Shown here one piece after another: positions 1 to 4,952 of a stretch of 6,323 nt of DNA. The DNA is taken from positions 1 to 6,323 of the forward strand of contig JAGSHR010000129.1 in the NCBI GenBank assembly GCA_029855985.1, written 5' to 3'. The notes beneath the pieces are model-generated. The model was not told where the DNA came from. It did no database searches and saw nothing but the letters and a program-made list of their open reading frames with translations. The position numbers and the translations under genes are program-made. The stretch comes from Candidatus Njordarchaeota archaeon. Its GTDB lineage: Archaea > Thermoproteota > JANJXX01 > Panguiarchaeales > Panguiarchaeaceae. Position 1 is the first letter of the stretch. The number at the start of each line of letters is the position of its first letter.

Positions 1-98
1 AGGAGGTACTCAAGGGCATCTCTCGATATTCTTTCGGCTCCCCCCTTCTTGGCTAGTCTTCGGATACCAGCAATATTTAGATCTGTCATATTTAACAT
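1..98 (-). CDS. Archaeal histone, H4-like N-terminus (partial, cut by window edge)
   Basis: Reading the minus strand from an ATG at 98 gives MLNMTDLNIAGIRRLAKKGG followed by AERISRDALEYL, open to the window edge. This is the first helix, first loop and start of the second helix of a histone fold. It aligns without gaps to archaeal HMf-type histones (IAPIGRIIKDAGAERVSDDA) and shares IRRLA, GG and RIS with eukaryotic H4 (IRRLARRGGVKRIS). The arginine of ERIS sits where the loop-1 arginine contacts the DNA minor groove in archaeal histones. Archaeal histones are usually about 65-70 residues, so roughly half is missing to the left. The second Met (codon at 89-87) gives MTDLNIAGI, the usual archaeal histone N-terminus length; the first Met (98-96) adds three residues. 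Neither has a clear Shine-Dalgarno sequence. The protein should package DNA as dimers or longer polymers. Confidence 0.8.
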   Translation of the reverse strand, partial: MLNMTDLNIAGIRRLAKKGGAERISRDALEYL

Positions 99-210
99 CC
101 ATTGGGAGTAGACGCGAAAGATGATAGATAGCCATCTTTTTGGATTTAGATTTATTTTTCTTTTGTAAAAAATTCGATTGATAAATACTCGGATTTATAG
201 TTCTATCGCA

Positions 211-218
211 TTATATTT
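211..218 (+). promoter_or_regulatory. TATA box for the putative structured RNA
   Basis: TTATATTT lies in an AT-rich stretch, with its centre about 25 bases before position 239, where the first closing helix of the RNA candidate begins. In archaea transcription normally starts about 22-27 bases downstream of the TATA-box centre, so the spacing fits an RNA starting at about 238-240. A second TATA-like run (TTTATAG, 194-200) lies further upstream; read on the minus strand it could instead serve the histone gene. Confidence 0.45.
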
Positions 219-238
219 GACCTACCCCTTCGACTTAT

Positions 239-396
239 TGGGGATTTTTTGGGTACCGATAAAAGGCGGTGCCTCGGGTGGCTAAACCCCGTTACCCCTA
301 TCAACCCGGCTCCATACGGACTGGACTTGGGGATATAAAATAGACCTCACTCAGGTTTAGGCCCGCAACCCCCTAAGGAGGTCCCAAAATACCCCG
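239..396 (+). ncRNA. Putative structured RNA of unknown family
   Basis: This is a GC-rich island (86 of 158 bases G or C by hand count) in an AT-rich spacer. The plus strand folds into a nested structure. P1 pairs 239-243 with 392-396, 247-250 with 386-389, 251-253 with 383-385, 255 with 382 and 256-257 with 380-381. P2 pairs 266-269 with 363-366 and 271-273 with 360-362, with U270 bulged. Inside P2 are three hairpins: 275-278/288-291 (or the alternative 276-279/286-289); 306-309/321-324 with inner 311-313/318-320 and an AUAC loop, extended by 295-298/329-332; and 341-347/353-359 with loop CACUC. G-U pairs at 239-396, 308-322 and 343-357 form only on the plus strand, which favours that strand. 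A TATA box sits about 25 bases upstream and a weak T-run (401-404) follows. I could not match it to SRP RNA, RNase P RNA, 5S rRNA, tRNA or a known riboswitch. Its function is unknown. Confidence 0.5.
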
Positions 397-428
397 TGTC
401 TTTTCGCTAAAAAAATATTTCAACAAAC

Positions 429-436
429 TATATAAA
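429..436 (+). promoter_or_regulatory. Strong TATA box (TATATAAA)
   Basis: TATATAAA preceded by a purine-rich stretch (CAACAAAC) is close to the archaeal TATA/BRE consensus, and is the best TATA match in the spacer. The predicted start is near 457-461. It is too far from the gelsolin-like gene for a typical short archaeal leader, so it may drive a short RNA ending at the hairpin/T-run at 536-551, or a long leader. Read on the minus strand the same bases could serve a transcript running left across 405-240. Confidence 0.4.
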
Positions 437-535
437 GGCACATAAGCCATTATAAATTTACTTCCCCTAACTCCCACCCAGTCACTCCTAAAATACATTA
501 GCGTCGGTCATCCCACTGTTAAAAACCGTAAGCTT

Positions 536-551
536 TCTCGACGAGATTTTT
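536..551 (+). terminator. Small hairpin plus T-run
   Basis: UCUC-GAC-GAGA forms a 4-bp stem with a three-base loop, followed at once by five T. The DNA is also an 11-base near-palindrome (TCTCG A CGAGA). It could end a transcript begun at the TATA box at 429-436 or read-through from the RNA at 239-396. It could equally be an operator for the gene that follows. The stem is short, so the call is tentative. Confidence 0.35.
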
Positions 552-555
552 GTAA

Positions 556-572
556 TTTTTATAATTTATAAT
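556..572 (+). promoter_or_regulatory. Likely promoter of the gelsolin-like gene
   Basis: Two overlapping TATA-like runs (TTTTTATAA and TTTATAAT) lie in an A/T-only stretch. A start 25 bases downstream would fall at about 585-593. This leaves a leader of roughly 42-50 bases before the coding region, which would contain the mini-ORF at 598-621. Confidence 0.4.
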
Positions 573-597
573 TGTTTTTCATTTTGTAGGAGAGATA

Positions 598-621
598 ATG
601 TTAATTTTTGATTTGATTTGA
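598..621 (+). CDS. Seven-codon mini-ORF (possible leader peptide) before the gelsolin-like gene
   Basis: The reading frame is ATG to TGA, encoding MLIFDLI. It is preceded by AGGAG at 588-592 with five bases to the ATG, a better ribosome binding site than that of the downstream gene. Its stop lies just before the GAGGT (625-629) of the gelsolin-like gene, the arrangement expected of a translated leader that feeds ribosomes to, or blocks, the next start. A mini-ORF this short occurs easily by chance, so only the combination of ribosome site and position supports it. Confidence 0.25.
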   Translation: MLIFDLI

Positions 622-634
622 ATAGAGGTTAGAT

Positions 635-958
635 ATGATGTTGAAAGGAATAATCTTCAACAAGGACGCTCAGCCAGTCTCAGGCCAAAAACTAAGCGAC
701 ATTTTCAAGGATGACAATGTCGTTGTAATAGTGAATGAAGATAAAAGAGAGATATACGTGTGGGTGGGCAAAAAATCTAACCCGAGAGATAGATTTATGG
801 CTGCAAGACTCGCTAATAATTTAAGGTGGAAGTTCTTCGGTGGGGCTGCTCCAGTAATACAGAAAAACGAGGAAATAGAAGAAAAAGTGAAAGCATACGG
901 AGATACTATTGAAAATGATATTTCGGACGAAGTAATAAAAGAGATACTTGGAATTTAG
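635..958 (+). CDS. Single-domain gelsolin-like protein
   Basis: This is a 107-residue protein made of one gelsolin-like domain. A core strand (residues 28-34, VVVIVNE) leads into EIYVWVGKKSN (39-49), the hallmark strand and turn of gelsolin domains. A long helix follows (about 50-66, RDRFMAARLANNLR), then a second strand and a charged tail rich in Glu and Lys. Eukaryotic gelsolins join three to six such domains to sever or cap actin. One- and two-domain versions are known from Asgard archaea, where some act on actin; a role here is inference. It has no signal peptide or membrane segment, so it should be cytosolic. Two Met codons are adjacent: GAGGT at 625-629 lies 5 bases before the first and 8 before the second, so the start at 638 is at least as likely. 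The 3' end overlaps the opposing ATPase gene by 53 bases. Confidence 0.7.
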   Translation: MMLKGIIFNKDAQPVSGQKLSDIFKDDNVVVIVNEDKREIYVWVGKKSNPRDRFMAARLANNLRWKFFGGAAPVIQKNEEIEEKVKAYGDTIENDISDEVIKEILGI

Positions 959-1889
959 ATCGGAACCAATCATACAAGATCTTATCAACAATATGTAGTG
1001 TAATTTCTTCTTCTTTTTTTACACTGATTAGGCCAAGTTCAAGTAAATCCTTAAATCGCGTTTCTATGAGGTCTATTATACTCGCAGACTTTAGTTTGCT
1101 ATTAGCTATGCTCATTAGTTCTTTGATTTTATCCCCATATGTGTCCATGTAATAAGTGTAGAAATTCTCTGCGATTCTATATAGGTTTGATGTGAAATCT
1201 CTGTCATTTTTGAGCATTTTTATTAGTGATCTATCTATTGGGGAGCCTACAATGTTTAATGTTTTGATAATTGATAAAACTTGGGAGAAATATACTGGAA
1301 GACCGGAAAACTGTGCGATAATTTCCCCCCAGGTATATAGGTCCATTATTCTTTTAAATGATTGGGGTAAGCACTCATAGTCTTCAATTGAAAATGGAGT
1401 GATTTTAATCACTTCAAATTTGTCTAAAGCTTTTGTGTCAAATGTTCTTGATGTTGTTAATATATCGGCAAAATCTAGGAGAGAGATGCTTTCACTGCTG
1501 ATTAAATCAATATCATCAATTAGAAATATTACTCTAAGACCGTAGTCGGACTTTATTTGATCTTTAAGCAACTCAAGATAATTAATGTTTTTGGTCTTGT
1601 ATGCTTTCTCAAGTAAGTATCCTGTTAATCCCTTGGAGATATCATACCCCCTCTTGTATAACTCGTCACTTATTGCGTTTAAGATTCTTTTAAGCCAATT
1701 TAGATTATAGTTTAATTGATCATAGATTTTGATATATATTGGGATAGAATTGGATAATTTCCTAAGCTTTGTTTGTAAGTTTAGCAAAAATTGTGTTTTT
1801 CCAATCCCTCTGGGACCTACAAGTAAACTTTTCCTATTATTCAAAGTGTTCCGTATTACCCGCTGGTATAATAGATCCCTTTGACACAT
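906..1889 (-). CDS. P-loop ATPase of the archaeal ATPase (AAA/STAND-like) type
   Basis: This 327-residue protein has a Walker A motif GPRGIGKT at 25-32 and a Walker B motif VIFLIDDID at about 120-128. A helical region follows. The C-terminal part (about 260-312) looks like a winged helix and ends in the LGLISV...DKILYDWFR pattern common in archaeal ATPases of this group. Such proteins are widespread in archaea, often adjoin mobile or accessory genes, and mostly have unknown targets; no partner is visible here. The N-terminus is short: the family usually begins with an F.GRE motif, of which only RD remains, and a TAG stop lies 12 codons upstream. ATG at 1889 follows GAGGT (bases 1899-1903) by 9. 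The last ~15 residues (after DWFRSKF) run through the end of the gelsolin-like gene and probably extend beyond the family's usual end. Its codons look more AT-rich than those of its neighbours, which may mean transfer. Confidence 0.7.
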   Translation of the reverse strand: MCQRDLLYQRVIRNTLNNRKSLLVGPRGIGKTQFLLNLQTKLRKLSNSIPIYIKIYDQLNYNLNWLKRILNAISDELYKRGYDISKGLTGYLLEKAYKTKNINYLELLKDQIKSDYGLRVIFLIDDIDLISSESISLLDFADILTTSRTFDTKALDKFEVIKITPFSIEDYECLPQSFKRIMDLYTWGEIIAQFSGLPVYFSQVLSIIKTLNIVGSPIDRSLIKMLKNDRDFTSNLYRIAENFYTYYMDTYGDKIKELMSIANSKLKSASIIDLIETRFKDLLELGLISVKKEEEITLHIVDKILYDWFRSKFQVSLLLLRPKYHFQ

Positions 1890-1938
1890 ACTAAGGTAAC
1901 CTCGAGTATAATGGATTCCCTATTTGTTGTTTAATTTC

Positions 1939-1950
1939 ATATTTAAATGT
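1939..1950 (-). promoter_or_regulatory. TATA box of the ATPase gene
   Basis: CATTTAAATATG on the minus strand lies about 50 bases before the ATPase ATG. Initiation about 25 bases downstream (near 1917-1920) would leave a short leader with GAGGT at 1899-1903. It is the only TATA-like run in the proper position. Confidence 0.35.
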
Positions 1951-2147
1951 GATTGATATCTTAGTGATACGAATATTCTCAAAAAAATCTTCATTTATGA
2001 CAACCTAATAGTGAAAAAGCTTTACTAGAAACAGTTTAGTGAAATTTTTCTCATTATTGAAAATGATTCAGAATTATTTTTAGGCGAAAAAGTTAAATAC
2101 CAATTAGGGATTAAATTAGGAGTATCAAGTTTAAATATCCAATAAAA

Positions 2148-2217
2148 ATATTTATGATATCGAGTTTAAAAAATTATTTTGAATTGTTAAAAAAATGTAT
2201 ACTTTAACGTGAGATGA
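2148..2217 (+). promoter_or_regulatory. Promoter region and ribosome site of the Lrp gene
   Basis: Two TATA-like runs precede the gene, at about 2148-2156 and 2165-2173 (TTTAAAAAA). The second predicts a start near 2195 and a leader of about 29 bases, the more typical arrangement. GAGATGA at 2211-2217 is a weak ribosome binding site six bases before the ATG. Lrp-family genes are often autoregulated, but I see no clear inverted-repeat operator here. Confidence 0.3.
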
Positions 2218-2223
2218 GAAAAA

Positions 2224-2676
2224 ATGGTAAGCATCGACGAGATTGACAAAGAAATTTTGAAAATGTTGCAAGAAAACGCAAGAACCCCATTTAAGGACAT
2301 GGCGGAGAAAGTGAATAAGGCACCAGCAACAGTGAAAAACAGAATAGAGAAAATGCAAGCGATGGGCATCATAAAAGCATATGTACCACTACTTGATTAC
2401 AAGTTTTTCGGGTACATGCACACCACGCTTATTATGCTGTTAGCTAAACCTGGCAAATTGGACATCATAGAGAAGATGATTGCAGAGGAAAAGCACGTTA
2501 TTGCAGCATACGAAACGACTGGCGAATTCGACTTAGCAATAATCGCTAGATTCAAAAACGAGGAGGAAATCAGCAACTTTGTCAGAAAGCTTTTAGAGAC
2601 AGGATACGTTGAAAGAACAGTAACAGCTATGGTGCTTAAGGTAGTGAAAGAGGATCCGAGGATTCCAATCGACTAA
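2224..2676 (+). CDS. AsnC/Lrp-family transcriptional regulator
   Basis: This is a 150-residue, full-length protein. The N-terminal winged helix-turn-helix spans about residues 4-52, with the family signature IDEIDKEILKMLQENARTPF and recognition-helix region APATVKNRIEKMQAMGII. After the linker (KAYVPLLDYKFFGY), the C-terminal RAM ligand-binding and dimerisation domain runs from about 65 to 145 and contains the conserved TTGEFDLAI core (98-106). Family members bind DNA as dimers to octamers or larger and respond to amino acids or related small molecules; both the ligand and the targets of this one are unknown. It stands alone and divergent from the ATPase. Candidate targets include its own promoter region and the CPBP-gene promoter, which share a short palindromic motif. 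The start is the only ATG consistent with family length. Confidence 0.92.
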   Translation: MVSIDEIDKEILKMLQENARTPFKDMAEKVNKAPATVKNRIEKMQAMGIIKAYVPLLDYKFFGYMHTTLIMLLAKPGKLDIIEKMIAEEKHVIAAYETTGEFDLAIIARFKNEEEISNFVRKLLETGYVERTVTAMVLKVVKEDPRIPID

Positions 2677-2690
2677 AATTTTTTCACAGA
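2677..2690 (+). terminator. T-run after the Lrp gene
   Basis: A run of six T (2679-2684) begins three bases after the stop codon. Archaeal intrinsic termination needs little more than a U-tract, so this is a likely end point. The 104-base gap to the convergent CPBP gene contains several A5-A6 runs (2703-2708, 2734-2738, 2750-2754), which are T-runs for the opposite transcript. Confidence 0.5.
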
Positions 2691-2702
2691 TTTGATCGCT
2701 AG

Positions 2703-2754
2703 AAAAAATACGGATATAAGGTAGTTAACTAGCAAAAATCTAAATGTTTAAAAA
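2703..2754 (-). terminator. T-runs ending the CPBP-gene transcript
   Basis: Read on the minus strand, three runs of five to six T (2754-2750, 2738-2734, 2708-2703) follow the CPBP stop codon within 80 bases. No hairpin is needed for archaeal U-tract termination. Together with the T-run after the Lrp gene, they separate two convergent genes. Confidence 0.4.
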
Positions 2755-2780
2755 TTGCTTTTTATTAATGCCTTCTATTT

Positions 2781-3764
2781 TTAACCCTTAATGAACCTAT
2801 AGACGGCTACTATAAGGAATATTAGACCTAACCCTATTACTAATAACATTAATAGCGAGTAGAACACAAGTACAATTAAATTATTTGTCATAAACAGTAA
2901 CATGTTTACTGCGCCTAGAGTATTTACGAGCCAATGAAAGACTATCGAAAAGGGTAGCCCGTATTTTAGGGCGAAATACCCCATAAAGAAGCCAATCAAT
3001 GAAGCTTGTATAATTTTTCCAGGAGCCCAACCGTACTCAAATACTATCTCCATGTTTCTTAGATTTATCCCATATATAACCCAGTGGACAAAGCCAAAAA
3101 ACACCGAGCTAAACCCAAGTAAATAGTAATCAAGTTTGTTTAGTTCGCCTTTTCCCTTCAGAATAATGTTAAGAAGATCTTTCTGTTCGAAGTTGTCATC
3201 GGGGTTTTGTCCCATTATTATCGTATATAAAGCGACGGGTAATAATAACCATAATAATCGAAAGCTTATTTCCTCGCAAAAAGGTGCGCTGAGGGAGATA
3301 TGGTAAAGGTCTATAAAATCGAAGCCGCCTCCGTTGCCGACATTAATAAGCAGTACGATAATTATGCTCAAGAAGTAACCTATAAAGAAAGATTCAGAAT
3401 ACGACACTAAACTTCTTGTTTTCCCATGGTATTCTGCGATAATACCGCCTTTTTCATTTGTTGCAACAAAATATACTGATGTGAATATCACCAATAGTTC
3501 AATCGTTAGAAGAATTTGTGCCCCAACACCCTCCAATGGAAGGATGAGGATTATGGGTACAAATATGTAGAAAACTGCCTTCTGAAAGACCAAAAGTCCA
3601 ATCAAATAAAAGTAAACAGTTGCTCCGAGGGCAATGATGATCAGAGAAAGGAGAACTATTCCCGCTGCTCTCTGCAGAATCCATAATTCGGTTTCCTCAA
3701 CGTACTCAATGTACATTCTCGTATAACGACTCTCTGATAGTGGTTTATCCGGAAGATAACTCAT
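2781..3764 (-). CDS. CPBP-family intramembrane metalloprotease (Rce1/CAAX-protease-like)
   Basis: This 327-residue membrane protein has about eight hydrophobic segments, starting after a 30-residue charged N-terminus. All three CPBP motifs are present: EExxxR at 164-169 (EEISFR), FxxxH at 223-227 (FGFVH) and HxxxN at 277-281 (HWLVN). In Rce1 the conserved Glu and His residues build the catalytic site within the membrane. Intact motifs suggest an active protease rather than a degenerate relative. The substrate is unknown; in eukaryotes Rce1 trims prenylated CAAX proteins, while prokaryotic members have varied roles. A hydrophilic loop (about 186-211, rich in Asp, Lys and Glu) separates motifs 1 and 2 and is long for the family. 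The start is firm: GGAGGT (bases 3772-3777) lies 7 bases before the ATG. It is transcribed from its own promoter, 127 bases after the thioredoxin reductase gene. Confidence 0.85.
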   Translation of the reverse strand: MSYLPDKPLSESRYTRMYIEYVEETELWILQRAAGIVLLSLIIIALGATVYFYLIGLLVFQKAVFYIFVPIILILPLEGVGAQILLTIELLVIFTSVYFVATNEKGGIIAEYHGKTRSLVSYSESFFIGYFLSIIIVLLINVGNGGGFDFIDLYHISLSAPFCEEISFRLLWLLLPVALYTIIMGQNPDDNFEQKDLLNIILKGKGELNKLDYYLLGFSSVFFGFVHWVIYGINLRNMEIVFEYGWAPGKIIQASLIGFFMGYFALKYGLPFSIVFHWLVNTLGAVNMLLFMTNNLIVLVFYSLLMLLVIGLGLIFLIVAVYRFIKG

Positions 3765-3817
3765 TTAGTTTACCTCCTTACAAACAACGGGTGGTATCGC
3801 CAAAAATAAAACGTTCT

Positions 3818-3838
3818 GAATATTCGCATAATTTATAA
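3818..3838 (-). promoter_or_regulatory. Promoter of the CPBP gene with palindromic motif
   Basis: On the minus strand TATAAAT (3838-3832) is a good TATA box; the predicted start is near 3810, with a leader of about 46 bases that contains the strong ribosome binding site. Between TATA box and start lies ATGCGAATATTC (3829-3818), almost the same as ATACGAATATTC at 1967-1978 in the ATPase/Lrp spacer. A protein bound there would block initiation. Confidence 0.4.
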
Positions 3839-3857
3839 TTAAAGAATAAGAAATCCT

Positions 3858-3887
3858 CCAAATTAAAAAGAAAAACCCAAAAAATTA
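3858..3887 (-). terminator. T-rich terminator after the thioredoxin reductase gene
   Basis: Directly after the stop codon, the minus strand reads three T-runs of five to six bases, broken only by GGG and C. A dense U-tract cluster like this is a typical archaeal intrinsic terminator. It supports the CPBP gene being a separate transcription unit. Confidence 0.55.
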
Positions 3888-3891
3888 GTGG

Positions 3892-4923
3892 TTACATACC
3901 GGAGAGTTTGAATGAGAACTTAGGCTTCGGTTTCTCTTCCTTCTTAGAAGACAATATCTCCTTAAGGTCAATTGATACGGCTTTGAGTTTCTTCTTCTTG
4001 GAATACCAACCACCAGTAACATACTCGAAAGCTGAAATAGCTGCGATGGTTCCCTCCCCAACGGAGACAGTTATCTGTTGGAGACCTCCTGTGATATCTC
4101 CGGCGGCATAGACACCCTTAATGTTTGTTTCCTGTTTTTTGTCAACGATTATATACCCATTGTCATCAACTTTTATACCTGCTTCCTTAGCTATTTCGCT
4201 GTTAGGTTCTATGCCGATGGCAACAAAGACTCCATCCACTTCTAGCTCACTTATTTCCCCCGTCTTCAAATTACGTATCTTTATCTTTCTAACGGAAGTA
4301 TCACCGATGATTTCCTCAACTACGGTGTTCCAAATAGGTTTCACGTTTGGTTTACTGAGTAATCGATTCTTTAAAACCACCTCGGCTCTAAGGTCATCCC
4401 TTCTGTGAATAATGTATAGAGTGTCCACTATTTCCGCCAAATACTGTCCATCACTGGCAGCGGTGTGACCCCCACCGATAATGGCTACCTTCTTTCCCTT
4501 AAATAGGGGTCCATCACAAACCGCGCAGTAACTAACGCCTTTTCCATCGAATTCCTTTTCACCTGGAACATTCAATTTTTTGTGTCTACTACCCATGGCC
4601 AATATGATGGCTTCAGCCTCATAAGTTTCCTTACTTGTAATTGCTCTCTTGAAATTCTCAGTGAGTTCTAGCTTTTCTACACCCTCAAATTCATGGATCT
4701 CTACACCCATTATTTCAGCGTGCTCCTTCATTCGTTTGGCTAGTTCTGCTCCAGTTATGGCTGGAAAACCGGGATAGTTTTCGATGTAGGAGGAGATTGC
4801 AACGTTTCCGCCTATGCTTGATTTCTCTAAGAGCACTGTTTCAAGTCCCATTCTGGAAGTGTAAATACCTGCTGTTAAACCTGCTGGTCCTCCACCAATG
4901 ATTAATACATCTACTTTTCTCAT
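3892..4923 (-). CDS. trxB: Thioredoxin-disulfide reductase (FAD, NADPH-type)
   Basis: This 343-residue flavoprotein transfers electrons from a nicotinamide cofactor through FAD and a redox disulfide to thioredoxin. Visible motifs are the FAD dinucleotide-binding GGGPAG (10-15), the active-site CAVC (133-136), the second nucleotide-binding loop GGGHTA (150-155), HRRDDLR (173-179), which in the family reads the 2'-phosphate of NADPH, and the second FAD motif VYAAGD (271-276). After GGGHTA the sequence is ASDG, where most relatives have VEEA. The C-terminus is about 25-30 residues longer than usual: after the normal end near EYVTGG a lysine-rich tail (about 308-343) follows. The start is firm, with GGAGGG (bases 4930-4935) six bases upstream. 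No thioredoxin gene is adjacent; the gene is divergent from mtnA and has its own terminator. Confidence 0.93.
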   Translation of the reverse strand: MRKVDVLIIGGGPAGLTAGIYTSRMGLETVLLEKSSIGGNVAISSYIENYPGFPAITGAELAKRMKEHAEIMGVEIHEFEGVEKLELTENFKRAITSKETYEAEAIILAMGSRHKKLNVPGEKEFDGKGVSYCAVCDGPLFKGKKVAIIGGGHTAASDGQYLAEIVDTLYIIHRRDDLRAEVVLKNRLLSKPNVKPIWNTVVEEIIGDTSVRKIKIRNLKTGEISELEVDGVFVAIGIEPNSEIAKEAGIKVDDNGYIIVDKKQETNIKGVYAAGDITGGLQQITVSVGEGTIAAISAFEYVTGGWYSKKKKLKAVSIDLKEILSSKKEEKPKPKFSFKLSGM

Positions 4924-4952
4924 AGTTGACCCTCCTATTATAGAAAACTATT

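Larger units (their letters stand above)
99..634. other. 536-base intergenic region with structured-RNA candidate and several promoters
   Basis: There is no convincing protein gene here apart from a seven-codon mini-ORF. From left to right it holds: the minus-strand histone upstream region (99 to about 205), with a TATA-like run at about 192-199 read on the minus strand; a plus-strand TATA box at 211-218; a GC-rich folded element at 239-396; a second plus-strand TATA box at 429-436; a moderately GC-rich stretch ending in a small hairpin and T-run at 536-551; and an AT-rich stretch with the likely gelsolin-gene promoter (about 556-572). The length and composition are unusual next to the short AT-rich spacers elsewhere in the window. 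The individual elements are listed separately. Confidence 0.7.
1890..2223. other. 334-base divergent promoter region, ATPase and Lrp genes
   Basis: This very AT-rich spacer separates the two divergent genes. On the minus strand, CATTTAAATATG (1939-1950) is a plausible TATA box for the ATPase, giving a leader of about 25-30 bases that carries the GAGGT. On the plus side, candidate TATA boxes for the Lrp gene lie at about 2148-2156 and 2165-2173. AATTAGG is repeated directly at 2102-2108 and 2114-2120, one 12-base step apart. GAATATTC (1971-1978) is an 8-bp palindrome also present in the CPBP-gene promoter. A plus-strand frame at 1957-2145 reads like degraded protein-coding sequence, broken by one TAG. 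No complete gene is seen. Confidence 0.5.

Noticed and set aside
239..396. SRP (7S) RNA, RNase P RNA, 5S rRNA or tRNA in the GC-rich island
   Set aside because: The GGAAG/AGCA core of SRP helix 8, the GAGGAAAGUCC core of RNase P RNA, the 5S loop-B signature and a tRNA T-arm (GGTTCRANNCC) were sought on both strands and not found. At ~158 bases it is also too short for archaeal 7S RNA.
239..396. MITE-like mobile element with terminal inverted repeats
   Set aside because: The terminal complementarity is broken by mismatches, bulges and a G-U pair; there is no target-site duplication; and internal long-range pairing fits an RNA better.
456..550. C/D-box guide RNA on the minus strand
   Set aside because: A GATGA-like run exists (about 509-514), but no proper RUGAUGA box C with a matching CUGA box D at the right distance.
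1192..1380. 62-codon open frame on the plus strand
   Set aside because: It lies antisense within the ATPase gene, whose Walker motifs and length are well supported; no recognisable domain.
2152..2372. Two minus-strand open frames (2152-2358 and 2187-2372)
   Set aside because: They are antisense to the start of the Lrp gene and contain no recognisable domain.
3499..3684. Minus-strand open frame within the CPBP gene
   Set aside because: It is another frame of the same strand inside a gene with three intact family motifs.
3908..4408. Plus-strand open frames (3908-4111 and 4121-4408)
   Set aside because: They are antisense to thioredoxin reductase; long antisense frames are expected from its codon composition.
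2781..4923. CPBP and thioredoxin reductase genes as one operon
   Set aside because: The 127-base gap contains a T-rich terminator followed by a good TATA box and a strong ribosome site, which favours separate transcription.
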